Shown here: piece after piece, positions 7,729 to 17,020 of the stretch
How positions within the stretch are numbered: position 1 is the first letter of the stretch
How the letters are laid out: every line of letters begins with the position of its first letter
Assembly (NCBI RefSeq): GCF_018617485.1
Contig: NZ_JACSKH010000001.1
Span: forward strand, 992,001 to 1,056,000
Direction: 5' to 3'
DNA: 64,000 nucleotides
Source of the DNA: Exiguobacterium sp. s124
GTDB taxonomy: Bacteria > Bacillota > Bacilli > Exiguobacteriales > Exiguobacteriaceae
The notes under the pieces: model-generated
The model's database searches: none
Told to the model about the DNA's origin: nothing
The model's input: the letters and a program-made list of their open reading frames with translations, nothing else
Program-made: the position numbers and the translations under genes

Positions 7729-9203
7729 TGCAACACGAACAAACACTTATTTTTGAAGTATCACGTGAAGGACGAACAGGATATAACTTACCGACGCCAA
7801 CCGTTCCGGAAGTAGACCTCGAGTCATTACTACCAGCGACGATGATTCGGAAAGAAGTGGCTGAACTTCCTGAAGTGTCTGAGCTCGATGTCGTTCGCCA
7901 TTACACGGCGCTCTCTACTCGAAACCATGGGGTAGATTCAGGGTTTTATCCACTCGGTTCTTGTACGATGAAATATAACCCGAAAGTGAACGAGGATATG
8001 GCGCGTCTTCCGGGATTTGCGCATATTCATCCACTGCAACCGGTCGAGACGATTCAAGGTGCACTTGAATTGATGGTCGACTTACAAGAACAACTTGCCG
8101 AAATCACGGGCATGGACGAAGTGACATTGCAACCTGCGGCAGGAGCACATGGGGAATGGACGGGCCTCATGTTGATCAAAGCATTCCACGAACGGAATGG
8201 CGATACGGCTCGTACGAAAGTACTCGTTCCAGACTCGGCACACGGAACGAATCCGGCTTCTGCCGTTGTCGCTGGATTTGAGACGGTAACAGTCAAGTCA
8301 GATGAGCGTGGTCTTGTTGACTTGGATGATTTGAAAACGAAAGTTGGCGCGGATACGGCTGCCCTCATGCTGACGAACCCGAACACACTCGGTTTGTTCG
8401 AGGCGGATATCCTTGAGATTTCTAAAGTGGTTCACGAAGCTGGCGGAAAGCTCTATTATGACGGCGCGAACTCAAACGCGATTCTTGGTATTGCACGTCC
8501 TGGAGACATGGGCTTTGACGTCGTTCACTTGAACCTGCATAAGACGTTCACGGGTCCTCACGGTGGCGGTGGTCCGGGTTCAGGTCCGGTAGGGGTGAAA
8601 CGTGATTTGATTCCGTTCTTGCCGACACCAATCGTCACGAAGACTGATGAAGGATTTGGCTTGGACTACGATCGACCACTCTCGATTGGTCGAATTAAGC
8701 CGTTCTATGGAAACTTTGGGATCAATGTTCGAGCATACAGCTACATTAAGACGATGGGCGCAGAAGGTTTGACACGCGTATCTCGTGAAGCCGTGCTTAA
8801 TGCGAACTATATGTTTGCCCGATTGAAAGATGCTTTCGATGTGCCATACGATACGTATTGCAAACATGAATTTGTCTTGTCCGGCAAACGACAAAAGGCA
8901 CTTGGTGTTCGTACGCTTGATATCGCGAAGCGCTTGCTCGACTTTGGTTACCACCCACCAACAATTTACTTCCCGTTGAATGTGGAAGAATGTATCATGG
9001 TTGAACCGACTGAAACCGAATCGAAAGAAACGCTTGATGCGTTCTGTGATGCGATGCTTCAGATTGCGAAAGAAGCGGAAGAAAATCCAGAAATCGTACA
9101 GACGGCTCCACATACGACGGTCGTTAAACGCATGGATGAGACGCTTGCTGCTCGTAAACCAGTCTTAAAATATGAACGTCGTGAGGCGTCATCAGTGAAA
9201 TAA
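7725..9203 (+). CDS. gcvPB: Glycine dehydrogenase (decarboxylating) subunit 2
   Basis: A 492-aa beta subunit of the split glycine decarboxylase. The PLP lysine is in [18 protein letters not shown], about two fifths into the gene's second half. The glycine-rich loop [13 protein letters not shown] and the substrate region [14 protein letters not shown] are also intact. ATG 7725 overlaps the gcvPA stop (ATGA); a second ATG lies directly after it. The gene ends the gcv operon at a strong bidirectional terminator shared with the convergent rhodanese gene. Confidence 0.95.
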   Translation: MMQHEQTLIFEVSREGRTGYNLPTPTVPEVDLESLLPATMIRKEVAELPEVSELDVVRHYTALSTRNHGVDSGFYPLGSCTMKYNPKVNEDMARLPGFAHIHPLQPVETIQGALELMVDLQEQLAEITGMDEVTLQPAAGAHGEWTGLMLIKAFHERNGDTARTKVLVPDSAHGTNPASAVVAGFETVTVKSDERGLVDLDDLKTKVGADTAALMLTNPNTLGLFEADILEISKVVHEAGGKLYYDGANSNAILGIARPGDMGFDVVHLNLHKTFTGPHGGGGPGSGPVGVKRDLIPFLPTPIVTKTDEGFGLDYDRPLSIGRIKPFYGNFGINVRAYSYIKTMGAEGLTRVSREAVLNANYMFARLKDAFDVPYDTYCKHEFVLSGKRQKALGVRTLDIAKRLLDFGYHPPTIYFPLNVEECIMVEPTETESKETLDAFCDAMLQIAKEAEENPEIVQTAPHTTVVKRMDETLAARKPVLKYERREASSVK

Positions 9204-9208
9204 AAAGA

Positions 9209-9241
9209 GCGGGTCGATTTGAATCGACCCGCCATTTTTTA
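9209..9241. terminator. Bidirectional terminator between gcvPB and yqhL
   Basis: An 11-bp perfect stem GCGGGTCGATT/AATCGACCCGC with a 2-nt centre has A-rich and T-rich flanks on both sides. It serves both convergent genes. Confidence 0.88.
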
Positions 9242-9619
9242 TGCTTTTTTAATCTTGCCTTTCCAGTTCTTGAATCCGCCATCAAGCATATAGATATTAT
9301 TGTATCCGTTCTTCATGAGAAGTTTTGCAGCCTGGTTAGAGCGTGAACTTCCTTGGCAGTAGATCAAGATTGGTTGGTCTTTACGTAATTCTTTCATGCG
9401 CATCTTCAATTGACCGACCGGGATGTTTCGTGCACCGACGATGTGACCACCCTTATATTCATTCGGTTCACGTACGTCAATCAATTGTCCTTTGCGGAGT
9501 GAAGCGCGGAATTCTTCTTGTTTCATTTTTTTCAACCCGCGAGCTGGCATGAAGCGCCATACGATGTAGGCGATCAAGGCAACCCATAGGAGGATGACGA
9601 GGATTGTTTCAATTCCCAT
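9239..9619 (-). CDS. yqhL: Membrane-anchored rhodanese-like protein YqhL
   Basis: A 126-aa protein with one N-terminal membrane helix (ETILVILLWVALIAYIVW) and a single rhodanese domain. The active-site loop is CQGSSRS, with the persulfide cysteine, and the flanking motifs are IDVREPNEYKGGHIVGARNIP and YMLDGGFKNWKG. Sulfur transfer or persulfide handling at the membrane is inferred from the family; no substrate is known. The start at 9619 follows AAGGGAAGAACATCT. The position next to gcvPB and mntR matches B. subtilis. Confidence 0.85.
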   Translation of the reverse strand: MGIETILVILLWVALIAYIVWRFMPARGLKKMKQEEFRASLRKGQLIDVREPNEYKGGHIVGARNIPVGQLKMRMKELRKDQPILIYCQGSSRSNQAAKLLMKNGYNNIYMLDGGFKNWKGKIKKA

Positions 9620-9782
9620 AGATGTTCTTCCCTTCTCTTTCAAAGTTACCATATCTCATTATAATGAATTTAAGGTCACGAGACAATGATTGACTGACTG
9701 AATCGGAGCTATCTCTTTCGATTTCAGGTTAGTTAGGATAAAATATAAAGTGGAAACCGGAACATTAGGGGAGGTCGTGCCC

Positions 9783-10211
9783 ATGCCGACACCGAGTATG
9801 GAAGATTATTTAGAACGCATTTATTTACTCATGTCAGAAAAAGGATACGCACGTGTTTCTGACATCGCTGAACATTTAGGGGTTCATCCCTCCTCAGTCA
9901 CCAAAATGGTTCAAAAATTGGACCGTGAAGAATATCTCGTGTATGAAAAATATCGAGGTCTCATGCTTACGAAAAAAGGTCAAAAAGTAGGAAAACGATT
10001 AGTCGAGCGCCATGCGATGCTCGAGTCTTTTTTACGTCTGATTGGAGTCGACGAAGCAGATGTATACGAAGATGTCGAAGGGATCGAGCATCATCTCAGT
10101 TCAAACACGCTCGATTGTATGACGCAGTTTGTGGAATTTTTTGAAGACAAGCCAGAACTGATGGATCAATTCAGAGAATTTCGTGAACAAGAGCGAGCTG
10201 CGGAAGAATAA
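9783..10211 (+). CDS. mntR: Manganese-responsive transcriptional regulator MntR
   Basis: A 142-aa DtxR-family repressor of manganese uptake. The winged helix is [23 protein letters not shown] and is very close to B. subtilis MntR. The known metal ligands all appear present: D8 and E11 (SMEDYLE), His in VERHAMLE, and Glu/Glu/His in [10 protein letters not shown]. The keeping of D8, rather than Met, points to Mn rather than Fe sensing. ATG 9783 follows GGGGAGGTCGTGCCC. A half-site AGGTTAG lies in the upstream promoter region and could be autoregulatory, but this is weak. Confidence 0.93.
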   Translation: MPTPSMEDYLERIYLLMSEKGYARVSDIAEHLGVHPSSVTKMVQKLDREEYLVYEKYRGLMLTKKGQKVGKRLVERHAMLESFLRLIGVDEADVYEDVEGIEHHLSSNTLDCMTQFVEFFEDKPELMDQFREFREQERAAEE

Positions 10212-10222
10212 CATACTAAAAA

Positions 10223-10253
10223 AACGTCAATGTAAACGATTGACGTTTTTTTA
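10223..10253 (+). terminator. Terminator of mntR
   Basis: ACGTCAAT/ATTGACGT is an 8-bp stem with a 7-nt loop, flanked by A7 and T7. Confidence 0.88.
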
Positions 10254-10355
10254 CAGGGTATATCCACCTTAAATACGAACGAAAATAACATTTTATTGTC
10301 TAATGTATAACTTTTTAAAGAAAATATGATAAGATAAATCGTGGATTCAGGAAAT

Positions 10356-10388
10356 AGGGGGTGACGGCGAACATTCGCCGAACTGATG
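10356..10388 (+). promoter_or_regulatory. Unusual HPRT ribosome-binding region with hairpin between SD and AUG
   Basis: The only good Shine-Dalgarno (AGGGGGTGA, 10356-10364) is 21 nt from the AUG at 10386. Exactly in between lies a perfect hairpin CGGCGA-ACAT-TCGCCG (10365-10380). Folding it away brings the GGGGG core to about 8 nt from the AUG. A GTG at 10361 also opens a 13-codon out-of-frame ORF that overlaps the start of the gene. Confidence 0.6.
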
Positions 10389-10913
10389 GATATTCAAATT
10401 AAAGGTAAGCTGTTTGATGAACAGCAAATTCGAGATCGGGTACAAGAATTAGCAGAAGAAATTGAGAAAGATGCAAATGGGACTCCTATTGTCATCGTTG
10501 CAGTTTTAAAAGGGTCAATGGTGTTTGCTGCTGATTTAATGCGTTATATGAAAGGAAGTGTGCAGCTCGACACGGTCGCGACGTCTTCATATGGGAAAAA
10601 GACTGTTTCGAGTGGCAGTGTACAACTTCGCAAAGACCTTGACTTGGATGTGGAAGGGAAATATGTTGTCATCATCGAAGACATCATCGATACAGGGCAG
10701 ACGTTGAAGTTTTTATGCAAGCATATGGAGCTTCATCAACCGAAACAACTAAAAATCTGTACACTCCTCGATAAACCGGCACGCCGTCTCGTACAATTGG
10801 ACGCAGATTATGTCGGCTTTGAAATCCCTGATGAGTTTGTTATCGGGTATGGGATCGACTATGCGGAACAGTATCGTAACTTACCATACATCGGGTATGT
10901 GGAGACAACATAA
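10386..10913 (+). CDS. hpt: Hypoxanthine phosphoribosyltransferase
   Basis: A 175-aa type I phosphoribosyltransferase for purine salvage (hypoxanthine or guanine plus PRPP gives IMP or GMP). The PRPP-binding motif VVIIEDIIDTGQT is at about residues 94-106. Flexible loop SSYGKKTVSSG lies at 67-77, and the purine-contact end FEIPDEFVIGYGIDYAEQYRNLPYIG is typical of HPRT. In most Bacillales hpt lies in tilS-hpt-ftsH; here it is a single gene, so it may be a second copy. An in-frame stop lies 24 nt upstream, so ATG 10386 is the only standard start. Confidence 0.9.
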   Translation: MDIQIKGKLFDEQQIRDRVQELAEEIEKDANGTPIVIVAVLKGSMVFAADLMRYMKGSVQLDTVATSSYGKKTVSSGSVQLRKDLDLDVEGKYVVIIEDIIDTGQTLKFLCKHMELHQPKQLKICTLLDKPARRLVQLDADYVGFEIPDEFVIGYGIDYAEQYRNLPYIGYVETT

Positions 10914-10938
10914 AAGGAGCGCCGCGGCGCTCCTTTTA
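10911..10938. terminator. Perfect 28-nt palindrome containing both stop codons of hpt and yqhP
   Basis: The sequence from TAAAAGGAGCGCCG to its exact reverse complement forms a 28-nt palindrome. The first three bases are the hpt TAA and the last three are the complement of the yqhP TAA. It has an A-tract and T-tract on each arm and can terminate transcription in both directions. Confidence 0.9.
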
Positions 10939-11346
10939 CATGTTTGCTTTCTTTTTCTTCTTCCCTTTTTTCCCCTCGATTACCGTAAGGTGTGGGGGAT
11001 TGCTCCGATGTACGTTCGAGCGTTTCGACAACTTCGTGACGTTCGAACCCGGTTTTCTACTCTTCTTATTCTTTGTGGCCGCGGATGGTTTAACTTGAGG
11101 ACCACGGTTCCCTTGCATCCGTTTTTTAGAGGCTTGTGCGGTTTTACGATAGCGCATGTCCTCTGGGGACATACGACGCCCGATGAAAACGCGATAGATC
11201 ACATAAAAGACTAACCCGAATATCCCGATGAACAATAATTGTCTAAATAAGCGACCAGGATCGGTGGCAAGCATATGCCCGACCCCGATGAAGCCTAGGA
11301 TAAACACGATTGTTGCAGCGATCGAACCTACTCTTTGTCTGATCAT
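10936..11346 (-). CDS. yqhP: SA1362/YqhP family membrane protein
   Basis: A 136-aa protein with two N-terminal membrane helices (IAATIVFILGFIGVG and QLLFIGIFGLVFYVIYRVFI), then a long Lys/Arg-rich cytoplasmic tail ending KKGKKKKKANM. The SA1362/YqhP family sits beside yqhQ in Bacillales, as here, downstream of it in the same direction (14-bp gap). Function is unknown. The basic tail could bind nucleic acid or anionic lipid, which is only a guess. Confidence 0.75.
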   Translation of the reverse strand: MIRQRVGSIAATIVFILGFIGVGHMLATDPGRLFRQLLFIGIFGLVFYVIYRVFIGRRMSPEDMRYRKTAQASKKRMQGNRGPQVKPSAATKNKKSRKPGSNVTKLSKRSNVHRSNPPHLTVIEGKKGKKKKKANM

Positions 11347-11360
11347 GGTGCTTCCTCCTC

Positions 11361-12302
11361 TTATCCCTCTCTATGAATGACCGATTCTCCTAACTCTTTA
11401 CGTTCCCATGTCTCAAATGCTTCGATTGCGACTTGGATCTGTTCATCGCTTGGTTCCCGAGTTGTCAATAACTGGAGAGACAGACCTGGCTTGCCTAGGA
11501 AAGACAGAAAGCGATGTTCACGGAAACGATTGGTGAATTGAAGGACTTCAAATGAGATTCCGATGACGACAGGTAAGAGCGCGATTCGGCTGACGAGTCG
11601 TAGCCAAAGTGGATCGATTGGGACGATCATATACACGCCAATCCCGACAAAGACGGTGAACAAAATAAAGCTCGACCCGCAACGGTAATGAAGACGTGAG
11701 CTTTGACGAACTTGTTCGACCGTGATCGGACGTCCGGACTCATAACAGTTGATGACCTTGTGTTCAGCTCCGTGATATTGGAAGACGCGCTTGATGAGTG
11801 GCGTCAACGAAATCAAATAGAGGTAACTGAGCAACAATACTAATTTTATTCCCCCTTCAAGGAGGTTTTGAACCACGTGTCCAGAAAATAACGGCACATC
11901 TTGAAACATTGCGGCAAGAAGTGCTGGAGTCACGTTGAAAATCAACTTGCCGAAGACGTAAGAGATCACACCGATGATTGCAATGAAGGCGATCATCCAG
12001 ATGCTCTGCTTCTGTTCCTCGTTTGTGCTGACATCTTCACTCGGGTCGACATCATATCGGTCGCTTGCAAAGTTCATATGCGCCGATCCGTTCTTCAGTG
12101 ATTCATAAAGCGCGACAATCCCTCTGAGAAACGGTACTTTTTTTAATGATTGGACCCATGGGACGAGGATTCGCGCTTGTTCGAACGTTTCGATGGAACC
12201 GTCTTTTCGCCGAATGGCGGATGCGCTCTCGGAGCGGCCTTGGAACATGACGCCTTCCACGAGTGCCTGTCCTCCGACAGGAATGGTTGGTTTAGAATTC
12301 AT
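11361..12302 (-). CDS. yqhQ: DUF1385 membrane protein YqhQ
   Basis: A 313-aa protein of the DUF1385 family. The hallmark N-terminus VGGQALVEGVMFQG and the HGAEHKVINCYESG and LHYRCGSSFILF motifs are present. At least four membrane segments lie near residues 110-130, 150-170, 215-232 and 235-255. The conserved His and Cys residues suggest a metal or redox role, but the function is not established. The start at 12302 follows GAGGAAAGTGA on the minus strand. It forms an operon with yqhP. Confidence 0.85.
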   Translation of the reverse strand: MNSKPTIPVGGQALVEGVMFQGRSESASAIRRKDGSIETFEQARILVPWVQSLKKVPFLRGIVALYESLKNGSAHMNFASDRYDVDPSEDVSTNEEQKQSIWMIAFIAIIGVISYVFGKLIFNVTPALLAAMFQDVPLFSGHVVQNLLEGGIKLVLLLSYLYLISLTPLIKRVFQYHGAEHKVINCYESGRPITVEQVRQSSRLHYRCGSSFILFTVFVGIGVYMIVPIDPLWLRLVSRIALLPVVIGISFEVLQFTNRFREHRFLSFLGKPGLSLQLLTTREPSDEQIQVAIEAFETWERKELGESVIHREG

Positions 12303-12443
12303 TCACTTTCCTCGATTCTTACAGAGTTGTACTTGAATTATACCGTGTTTTATCAAAAAAACGAAAGTGCGGAAGGCTCGATTCACGTTCTTTCGAGAAA
12401 TTTGTTACAATAGATAAGACTTGACGAACGAGGGGGAAGAAGA

Positions 12444-12881
12444 TTGCGGATTTTAGTATTGAATGGACCGAATTTAAATTTACTCGGTCGCCGTGAGCCG
12501 GACGTGTATGGGGACGTGTCGTTAAAAGGCTTAGCTGCCGAATTGATGCTCGCTGCACCGGAAGAAGTCGAACTTACGTTCAAACAATCGAATCACGAGG
12601 GAGAATTGATTGACGCGTTACATGATGCCTATGAGTATGAAGGTGTCATTTTAAATGCGGGTGCTTATACGCACACATCGATCGCGATTCGAGATGCCAT
12701 ATCCGCCATCGCTGCCCCGGTCGTTGAAGTACATATCTCGAACGTGCATGCCCGAGAGACGTTTCGCCACGAGTCGAAACTCGCAGGCGTATGTTTAGGT
12801 GTCATTACTGGGTTTGGGCTCACCAGCTACACGTTGGCACTGCATGCACTAATCGAACATTGGAGGAATCGACATGATTGA
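12444..12881 (+). CDS. aroQ: 3-dehydroquinate dehydratase, type II
   Basis: A 145-aa dodecameric type II dehydroquinase that converts 3-dehydroquinate to 3-dehydroshikimate. The N-terminal NGPNLNLLGRREPDVYG carries the catalytic Tyr (residue 22) and lid Arg. The Asn and His of EVHISNVHARE (His about 102) complete the site. It starts at TTG 12444 behind GAGGGGGAAGAAGA; no ATG fits the conserved N-terminus. It overlaps papA by 8 bp. With aroK at 4.3 kb it is the second shikimate-pathway gene in the window. Confidence 0.94.
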   Translation: MRILVLNGPNLNLLGRREPDVYGDVSLKGLAAELMLAAPEEVELTFKQSNHEGELIDALHDAYEYEGVILNAGAYTHTSIAIRDAISAIAAPVVEVHISNVHARETFRHESKLAGVCLGVITGFGLTSYTLALHALIEHWRNRHD

Positions 12882-13944
12882 ACGCGTAAACAAACTGCAA
12901 GCACAGTTAGAGGCAAACGAGATTGACGCATTGCTCGTTACAAAACGTGAGAATATTCGTTATTTATCTGGTTTCACCGGATCAAGCGGTGTCATCGTCA
13001 TCACGGCGAAATCGGCAAGCTTCATCACAGATTTCCGTTACACGGAACAAGCGAACGATCAAGTAAACGGATTCGACATCATCGAACTCGATACATCACT
13101 CATTAAATCGGTGGCAGATGTCGTGACGCGTGAGTCAATCACACGACTTGGGATCGAACAGGACGCGATGACTGTCGGTCAATATCGCACGTATGAAAAA
13201 GAAGTGGATGCAAATCTTGTCGAGACATCTGGAATCGTGGAAAAACTGCGCTTGATTAAGGATGAATCAGAGATTAAGATTATGAAGGAAGCTGCGGCAA
13301 TCGCTGATGCGGCATACGCACATATCCAGACGTTCATCCGTCCTGGTCGCACTGAAAGAGAAGTCGCGAACGAACTTGAAATGTTCATGCGCTCTAAAGG
13401 TGCTGATTCATCATCGTTCGATATGATTGTCGCCTCTGGTCTTCGCTCGGCACTTCCGCACGGAGTTGCGAGTGATAAAGTCATCGAATCAGGTGAACTT
13501 GTCACACTCGATTTTGGTGCATACTACAAAGGGTACTGCTCAGATATTACGCGTACTCTCGCAGTCGGTCCGATTTCGGACGAGTTGCGTCAAATTTATG
13601 ATACAGTCCTTCGTGCCCAACTTGCTGGTGTCGAAGGGACACGCGCTGGCATTACAGGGATTGAAGCTGATGCATTGACGCGAGACATCATCAAAGAAGC
13701 GGGATATGGCGAATACTTCGGTCACTCGACGGGTCATGGTCTCGGTATGGAAGTGCATGAGGCGCCAGGTTTATCTTTCCGCTCGGAAACGGTACTCGAA
13801 CCTGGAATGGTCGTCACGATTGAGCCGGGTATTTACATCAACGGTGTCGGCGGTTGCCGAATTGAGGACGATGTCGTCATTACGGAAGACGGATGCTACC
13901 GTCTGACGCAGTCGCCAAAAGAATTAATTACGATCGAGGCTTGA
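12874..13944 (+). CDS. papA: Xaa-Pro aminopeptidase (M24B)
   Basis: A 356-aa M24B peptidase that removes N-terminal residues before proline. The creatinase-like N-domain includes ITRLGIEQDAMT. The pita-bread C-domain has the metal ligands: Asp in LDFGAYYKGYCSDITRT, His in FGHSTGHGLGMEVHE, and Glu in VTIEPGIY and GGCRIEDDV. Cytoplasmic. The start overlaps aroQ and is behind GGAGGAATCGAC. It precedes efp, which needs proline-rich sequences to be translated, though a functional link is not shown. Confidence 0.93.
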   Translation: MIERVNKLQAQLEANEIDALLVTKRENIRYLSGFTGSSGVIVITAKSASFITDFRYTEQANDQVNGFDIIELDTSLIKSVADVVTRESITRLGIEQDAMTVGQYRTYEKEVDANLVETSGIVEKLRLIKDESEIKIMKEAAAIADAAYAHIQTFIRPGRTEREVANELEMFMRSKGADSSSFDMIVASGLRSALPHGVASDKVIESGELVTLDFGAYYKGYCSDITRTLAVGPISDELRQIYDTVLRAQLAGVEGTRAGITGIEADALTRDIIKEAGYGEYFGHSTGHGLGMEVHEAPGLSFRSETVLEPGMVVTIEPGIYINGVGGCRIEDDVVITEDGCYRLTQSPKELITIEA

Positions 13945-13973
13945 GTCTCGTCTGAATTTAGGAGGAAATCAAC

Positions 13974-14540
13974 ATGGTATCAGTTAACGATTTAAAAACA
14001 GGATTGACAGTCAAAACGTCTGACGGTTCGATTTGGCAAGTCATCGAGTTCCAACACGTAAAACCAGGTAAAGGTGCGGCATTCGTACGTACGAAAATGC
14101 GTAACTTGCGCAACGGAGCGATTCAAGAGACGACGTTCCGTGGTGGAGAGAAAATCGAACGTGCGCATATCGAACGTAAGCGTATGCAATACCTCTATCC
14201 AATGGGTGACACATATGTCTTCATGGATAATGAATCGTACGAGCAACTTGAGTTGACGAGCGAACAAGTGAAAGCAGCGCTTCCTTACTTGCTCGAAAAC
14301 ATGGAAGTTAGCATCGCAGACTACAATGGCGAGATTCTTGGAATCGAGCTTCCGACAAGCGTCGTGTTAACAATTATCGAAGCAGACCCGGGCGTCAAAG
14401 GGGACACAGCATCGAACGTGAAGAAAAACGCGACAGTCGAAACAGGACATGTCATTCAAGTACCACTTTTCATCGAGCCAGGTGAAAAAGTGACAGTCGA
14501 TACACGTACTGGAGAATTCATGGGTCGTTACAACGGTTAA
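13974..14540 (+). CDS. efp: Translation elongation factor P
   Basis: EF-P rescues ribosomes stalled at polyproline. The three domains are complete (KOW-like, OB and C-terminal OB). The modifiable lysine lies in KPGKGAAF (Lys 33). The C-terminal signature [14 protein letters not shown] is intact. Length 188 aa, close to the usual 185. AGGAGGAAATCAAC precedes the ATG. In sporulating Bacillus the spoIIIA operon follows; here accB follows after a terminator. Confidence 0.96.
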   Translation: MVSVNDLKTGLTVKTSDGSIWQVIEFQHVKPGKGAAFVRTKMRNLRNGAIQETTFRGGEKIERAHIERKRMQYLYPMGDTYVFMDNESYEQLELTSEQVKAALPYLLENMEVSIADYNGEILGIELPTSVVLTIIEADPGVKGDTASNVKKNATVETGHVIQVPLFIEPGEKVTVDTRTGEFMGRYNG

Positions 14541-14547
14541 TCAGGCA

Positions 14548-14583
14548 GAGTGTTCATTCGAATGAATGAGCGCTCTTTTTTTC
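14548..14583 (+). terminator. Terminator of efp
   Basis: The stem GTTCATTC/GAATGAAT, with further GAGTG/CGCTC pairing, is followed by T-rich sequence. Confidence 0.7.
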
Positions 14584-14586
14584 TCG

Positions 14587-14642
14587 TTGCATTCATTGGT
14601 CTGACCAGTTATAGTGAAGAGGAGATTAGTACCAGGTATAAA
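14587..14642 (+). promoter_or_regulatory. accBC promoter with FapR-like operator
   Basis: The -35 TTGCAT (14587-14592), 17-bp spacer and -10 TATAGT (14610-14615) make a strong sigma-A promoter, start near 14622. Immediately downstream lies TTAGTACCAGGTATAAA (14626-14642), which closely resembles the FapR dyad TTAGTACC-N-GGTACTAA (left half exact, right half 6 of 8). Binding there would block early elongation. Confidence 0.6.
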
Positions 14643-14657
14643 CAGGGGGTAAGAAAG

Positions 14658-15107
14658 ATGCAAATCGATCAAATTAAAGAGCTCATTCAACTGTTGGACC
14701 AGTCTTCGGTCCATGAAATGGAGCTTGAAACATCTGATTTCAAACTGTCATTAAAGAAAGAAGCGCAAGCGGTCATGAGCGCGCCAGTGATGCAGACACA
14801 AGCAATCGCACCACCTGCGCCTGCTCCTCAAGTAGAAGAAAACACAGAACAATCGGCGCCAGAAAAAGCGTCTTATCGTACAATCACGTCTCCGATGGTC
14901 GGAACATTTTACTCACGTCCAGCTCCGGATAAGGAAGCCTTCGTCAACGTAGGTGATCGAGTGGAGTCGGGGCAAATCGTCTGTATTTTAGAGGCGATGA
15001 AACTGTTTAACGATGTGGAAGCGGAAATCAGTGGCGAAATCGTCGAAGTGCTCGTCGCCGATGGCGATCTCGTCGAATTCGGTCAACCGCTCTTCAGCGT
15101 GAAGTGA
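14658..15107 (+). CDS. accB: Acetyl-CoA carboxylase biotin carboxyl carrier protein
   Basis: A 149-aa carrier whose biotinylated lysine is in EAMKLFND (about Lys 115). An Ala/Pro-rich linker (residues about 40-70) separates it from the N-terminal segment. The thumb region [14 protein letters not shown] is present. It carries CO2 from AccC to the carboxyltransferase to make malonyl-CoA. ATG 14658 is behind AGGGGGTAAGAAAG; the frame upstream is leader. It is followed after 7 bp by accC. Confidence 0.95.
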   Translation: MQIDQIKELIQLLDQSSVHEMELETSDFKLSLKKEAQAVMSAPVMQTQAIAPPAPAPQVEENTEQSAPEKASYRTITSPMVGTFYSRPAPDKEAFVNVGDRVESGQIVCILEAMKLFNDVEAEISGEIVEVLVADGDLVEFGQPLFSVK

Positions 15108-15114
15108 GGTCGTT

Positions 15115-16458
15115 ATGAAATTATTAATCGCTAACCGCGGAGAAATCGCGGTTCGAATCATACGTGCAGCAAAAGAATTGAATATTCCGACGGTCGCCGT
15201 CTTTTCGGAAGCAGATCGTGAAGCGTTACATGTCCATTTGGCTGATGAGGCGTACTGTATCGGACCAAACCCATCAAAAGACTCGTATTTGAATATTCCA
15301 AACATCTTATCGGTCGCCTGCGCCGTAGACGCGACGATGGTGCATCCGGGATATGGCTTTTTAGCTGAAAACGCAGAATTTGCCGAGATGTGTGAGGCGT
15401 GTGGCATCCAATTCGTCGGTCCAAGTAGCTATGCCATTCGTAAAATGGGAATCAAAGACGAGGCGAAACGAACGATGATTGAGTCAGGTGTCCCGGTCGT
15501 CCCAGGTTCTAGCGGTGTCGTCACAGATGAAGAGGCAGTCGAACTCGCACGCGAGATGGGCTATCCGGTCATCATTAAGGCGACGGCAGGTGGCGGTGGA
15601 CGTGGTATTCGTGTCGCCCGCGACGAAGATGAACTTATTCAAGGTTTGATTGCGACGCGCAAAGAGGCGAAGCAGGCGTTCGGTAACGGAGATGTCTATC
15701 TTGAGAAATTTATCGAGTCGTTCCGTCACGTTGAAGTACAGGTCCTCGCTGACCAATTCGGGAACGTGATTCATCTAGGGGAACGTGACTGCACAATTCA
15801 ACGACGTATGCAAAAACTCGTTGAAGAGGCGCCGTCACCTGCAATTGACGAAACTACTCGTCGATTGATGGGAGATGCGGCCGTCAAGGCAGCGAAAGCG
15901 ATTCAATATTCTGGAGCAGGGACAATCGAGTTCATCTACGTTCCGGAATCGAATGAATTTTATTTCATGGAAATGAACACGCGGATTCAAGTCGAGCACC
16001 CTGTCACGGAGATGATCACCGGCTTTGATCTCGTGCAAGCACAACTCGAGGTGGCGCTCGGACATCCGCTCGCCATCTCACAAGAAGACATCACCTTCTC
16101 CGGGCATTCGATTGAATGCCGAATTAACGCCGAAGATCCATTCATGGATTTCCGTCCGATGGCGGGGAAAATCGATCAGTATATCGTTCCCGGCGGTATG
16201 GGTGTTCGGGTGGATAGCGGTCTCTATGCAGGAGCGATGATTCCTCCGTTTTATGACTCGATGGTCGCCAAGTTGATTGTGCACGCACCGACGCGTGACG
16301 AGGCGATTTTGAAGATGTTGCGCGCTTTGGACGAGTTTACGGTTTCAGGAATCAAAACGACGATTCCGTTCCATCAGCAAGTCATGGCACACGAGCAGTT
16401 CCGAATCGGCAAATTCGACACGAAATTTGTCGAAAAAGAAATGTCATTGGCGAAATAA
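15115..16458 (+). CDS. accC: Acetyl-CoA carboxylase, biotin carboxylase subunit
   Basis: A 447-aa ATP-grasp enzyme that carboxylates biotin on AccB. Features are N-terminal [19 protein letters not shown], the mobile Gly-rich loop [48 protein letters not shown] (Mg and bicarbonate site) and the biotin carboxylase C-terminal domain. It forms an operon with accB. The Asp23-family gene that follows accC in B. subtilis is absent, and nusB comes next after a terminator. Confidence 0.96.
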   Translation: MKLLIANRGEIAVRIIRAAKELNIPTVAVFSEADREALHVHLADEAYCIGPNPSKDSYLNIPNILSVACAVDATMVHPGYGFLAENAEFAEMCEACGIQFVGPSSYAIRKMGIKDEAKRTMIESGVPVVPGSSGVVTDEEAVELAREMGYPVIIKATAGGGGRGIRVARDEDELIQGLIATRKEAKQAFGNGDVYLEKFIESFRHVEVQVLADQFGNVIHLGERDCTIQRRMQKLVEEAPSPAIDETTRRLMGDAAVKAAKAIQYSGAGTIEFIYVPESNEFYFMEMNTRIQVEHPVTEMITGFDLVQAQLEVALGHPLAISQEDITFSGHSIECRINAEDPFMDFRPMAGKIDQYIVPGGMGVRVDSGLYAGAMIPPFYDSMVAKLIVHAPTRDEAILKMLRALDEFTVSGIKTTIPFHQQVMAHEQFRIGKFDTKFVEKEMSLAK

Positions 16459-16462
16459 CAAC

Positions 16463-16504
16463 AACCAGGAAGCCCGAACATTATTTCGGCTTCCTGGTTT
16501 TTTG
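16463..16504 (+). terminator. Terminator of accBC
   Basis: A 10-bp stem CCAGGAAGCC/GGCTTCCTGG is followed by T6. Confidence 0.9.
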
Positions 16505-16570
16505 TACTGAATTTATGACTGCTTTATGCTAAACTATCACAATGAAAGCATGTAAAAGGAGAGTAACTGA

Positions 16571-16957
16571 ATGAAACGTCATGAAGCACGAGAGAAAGCG
16601 ATTCAAACGCTTTTTCAAATCGAAGTATCTAAATTAGAGGTAGACGAAGCAATCGAGTTTGCGTTGGACGGTGAAGAGTCGGATCCGTTTTACGAACAAC
16701 TCGTCACAGGAACGCTAGAGCATCAAGAGGATATCGACGCCTTACTCGTCGAGAACTTGAAAAACTGGCGCTTGGATCGTCTAGGAAATGTGGAACGCAC
16801 GATTTTACGAATGGCGACGTTCGAATTGTTGTATGTCGAAACGATTCCGGAGAACGTTACCATCAACGAGGCAGTCGAACTCGCGAAAGCGTTCGGAGAC
16901 GAAGAAGCCGGTAAGCTCGTGAATGGCGTACTCGGCAACATCATTAAAGAAGACTAA
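16571..16957 (+). CDS. nusB: Transcription antitermination factor NusB
   Basis: A 128-aa all-helical NusB protein, which with NusE (S10) binds boxA RNA to promote rRNA antitermination. It starts KRHEAREKAIQTLFQIEV and carries the conserved RLGNVERTILRMATFELLY, VTINEAVELAKAFGDEEAGKLVNGVLG. AAAAGGAGAGTAACTGA precedes the ATG. It heads the run nusB-folD-xseA-xseB-ispA. Confidence 0.95.
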   Translation: MKRHEAREKAIQTLFQIEVSKLEVDEAIEFALDGEESDPFYEQLVTGTLEHQEDIDALLVENLKNWRLDRLGNVERTILRMATFELLYVETIPENVTINEAVELAKAFGDEEAGKLVNGVLGNIIKED

Positions 16958-17020
16958 AAAATAGAGATAAGACACCAGACCAACTACAGAAAAACCTAAA
17001 GACAACGGGGGATGAGAGAG

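Noticed and set aside
8580-9113. Long antisense ORF (177 aa) opposite gcvPB
   Set aside because: It is a shadow of the strong coding frame, has no ribosome site and no recognisable domain.
16426-16437. A perfect Spo0A box TTTGTCGAAAAA
   Set aside because: It lies within the last codons of accC (KFVEKE) far from any promoter; no regulatory role can be supported.
16571-16957. Search for an Asp23-family gene between accC and nusB as in B. subtilis
   Set aside because: The gap is 112 bp and holds only a terminator and promoter region; the gene is absent here.
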